Shown here: positions 7,161-7,764 of the stretch, piece by piece
How the letters are laid out: every line of letters starts with the position of its first letter
Numbering within the stretch: position 1 is the first letter of the stretch
Assembly (NCBI GenBank): GCA_030152105.1
Contig: JASLIH010000646.1
Coordinates: forward strand, 1 to 7,764
DNA from: Actinomycetes bacterium
Lineage (GTDB): Bacteria; Actinomycetota; CALGFH01
DNA length: 7,764 nucleotides
Direction: 5' to 3'
Notes under the pieces: generated by a model
The model's database searches: none
The model's input: only the letters and a program-made list of their open reading frames with translations
What the model was told of the DNA's origin: nothing
Position numbers and translations under genes: made by a program

Positions 7161-7764
7161 CCGCGGCGATCGCCGCCGTCCTCGTCGGCGCCGCCTGGAT
7201 CGCGACACGAGCACGGAGGGGCCCTGGTCCGGCGTCAGATACGTCGGTTCCTGCGGAACTTGTCGATGGGCGTGGCCGACTTGCTAGGGGAGTGGGTCGA
7301 CACGACGTAGCTGCAGCCCCAGTGCGGCCGATCGGCGTACTCGCGTCCCTCCGAGCGGGCGAGATCAGGACCCGGGCCAAGTCGGCACGAGCCGGAAAGG
7401 GCAGCGACAGGGCCGGCATCGACGACCCGACGAACACGCACCATCGCGTCTCCGCTGCCCGGAGGGGAGCCTGTCCTGCGCCCTCGTCGTGGAATCGGCG
7501 AGGGCGCAGGACTTCCACCGTCGGCTGGTCCCGGCGGCTGTCCGGCTGCGACGATGCCGTTCAAGTGGCCGGATTGGAGACAGCGTCGTCGTCCTTCCAT
7601 CGCGAGTACCACCGTTCCCGCTGAGACAGCCGTACTCGTGCCTTGGCGGATTGGCCCCCGGAACCGGCCTTCGGAAGTGGGACGAAGTGTTCGCCGTCAC
7701 CGCCCACCTAACCCCCGCCCCTATAGGCTCAAGCACACGGTGTCCGGCACCGGATCCAATGCCG
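7161..7764. other. no secure gene; possible decayed coding remnant
   Basis: No frame here has a recognisable domain. Immediately after the IS end the plus strand can be read from ATG 7145 as a hydrophobic stretch (AAAIAAVLVGAAWIATRARR) resembling a membrane helix with a positive flank. After a putative frame change near 7220, another frame reads RQIRRFLRNLSMGVADLLGE before a stop at about 7312. This may be the tail of a gene cut by the IS, but the case is weak. The remainder looks non-coding or heavily decayed and contains the hairpin at 7473-7512. Confidence 0.35.
7473..7512. repeat. strong perfect hairpin
   Basis: Arms of 14 bases (GTCCTGCGCCCTCG at 7473-7486 and its exact reverse complement at 7499-7512) enclose a 12-base interior. 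That interior can itself add one G-T and two G-C pairs, leaving a small loop. There is no T-run on either side. It could be a factor-independent-like actinobacterial terminator lacking a U-tract, a protein-binding palindrome, or a small-element end; no gene around it decides which. Confidence 0.6.

Noticed and set aside
6437..7624. 395-codon plus-strand open frame crossing the LuxR remnant and the IS scrap
   Set aside because: It runs antisense through a clear LuxR HTH and across an IS boundary and has no recognisable domain; only the short hydrophobic part after 7145 is noted separately.

Overview
The window is GC-rich throughout (roughly 70% by eye). It has the codon bias, GTG starts, IS4-type transposase remnants and a LAL-type LuxR fragment typical of a soil actinomycete (Streptomyces, Frankia or Conexibacter-like; the genus cannot be fixed from this sequence). 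The only clearly intact genes form one minus-strand block, and that block is flanked on both sides by decaying genes and insertion-sequence debris.

Layout: positions 1-295 hold no convincing gene. 296-~1235 (minus) is the broken C-terminal half of a trypsin-like serine protease: the GDSG serine motif survives, the N-terminal half is gone, and a frameshift lies near 530. It abuts head-on the C-terminal half of an IS4-family transposase (~1231-1935, plus), which carries an in-frame TGA where family members have Trp. Next comes the minus-strand block, in order of transcription: a truncated LAL/LuxR regulator (7057-6551), then paoA-like (2Fe-2S), paoB-like (FAD plus a probable extra [4Fe-4S] cluster) and paoC-like (molybdopterin) genes (6395-2564), then a MarR-family regulator (2469-1990). 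A second, different IS4-family 3' end (7058-7160) cuts the LuxR gene. Beyond it, about 600 bases contain a strong perfect hairpin and no secure gene.

The three pao-like genes overlap by 4 bases at each junction and form one translationally coupled operon. They encode a three-subunit molybdenum aldehyde oxidoreductase of the xanthine oxidase family, closest in sequence pattern to Escherichia coli PaoABC (YagTSR). Electrons would pass from the Mo site in PaoC through two [2Fe-2S] clusters in PaoA to FAD in PaoB. The E. coli enzyme is periplasmic through a Tat signal on PaoA; here no Tat signal precedes the ferredoxin domain, so a cytoplasmic enzyme is inferred. A promoter is visible before paoA, and its -35 box lies inside a 17-bp palindrome that is a candidate operator for the MarR protein encoded at the end of the block. 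No maturation chaperone (PaoD/XdhC type) is in the window.

There is no evidence for a wholly new system. The points most worth following are the direct IS remnants bracketing the operon, the altered active-site position in PaoC (E. coli Arg440 appears as Tyr470), the Tat-less PaoABC architecture, and the MarR/palindrome arrangement.
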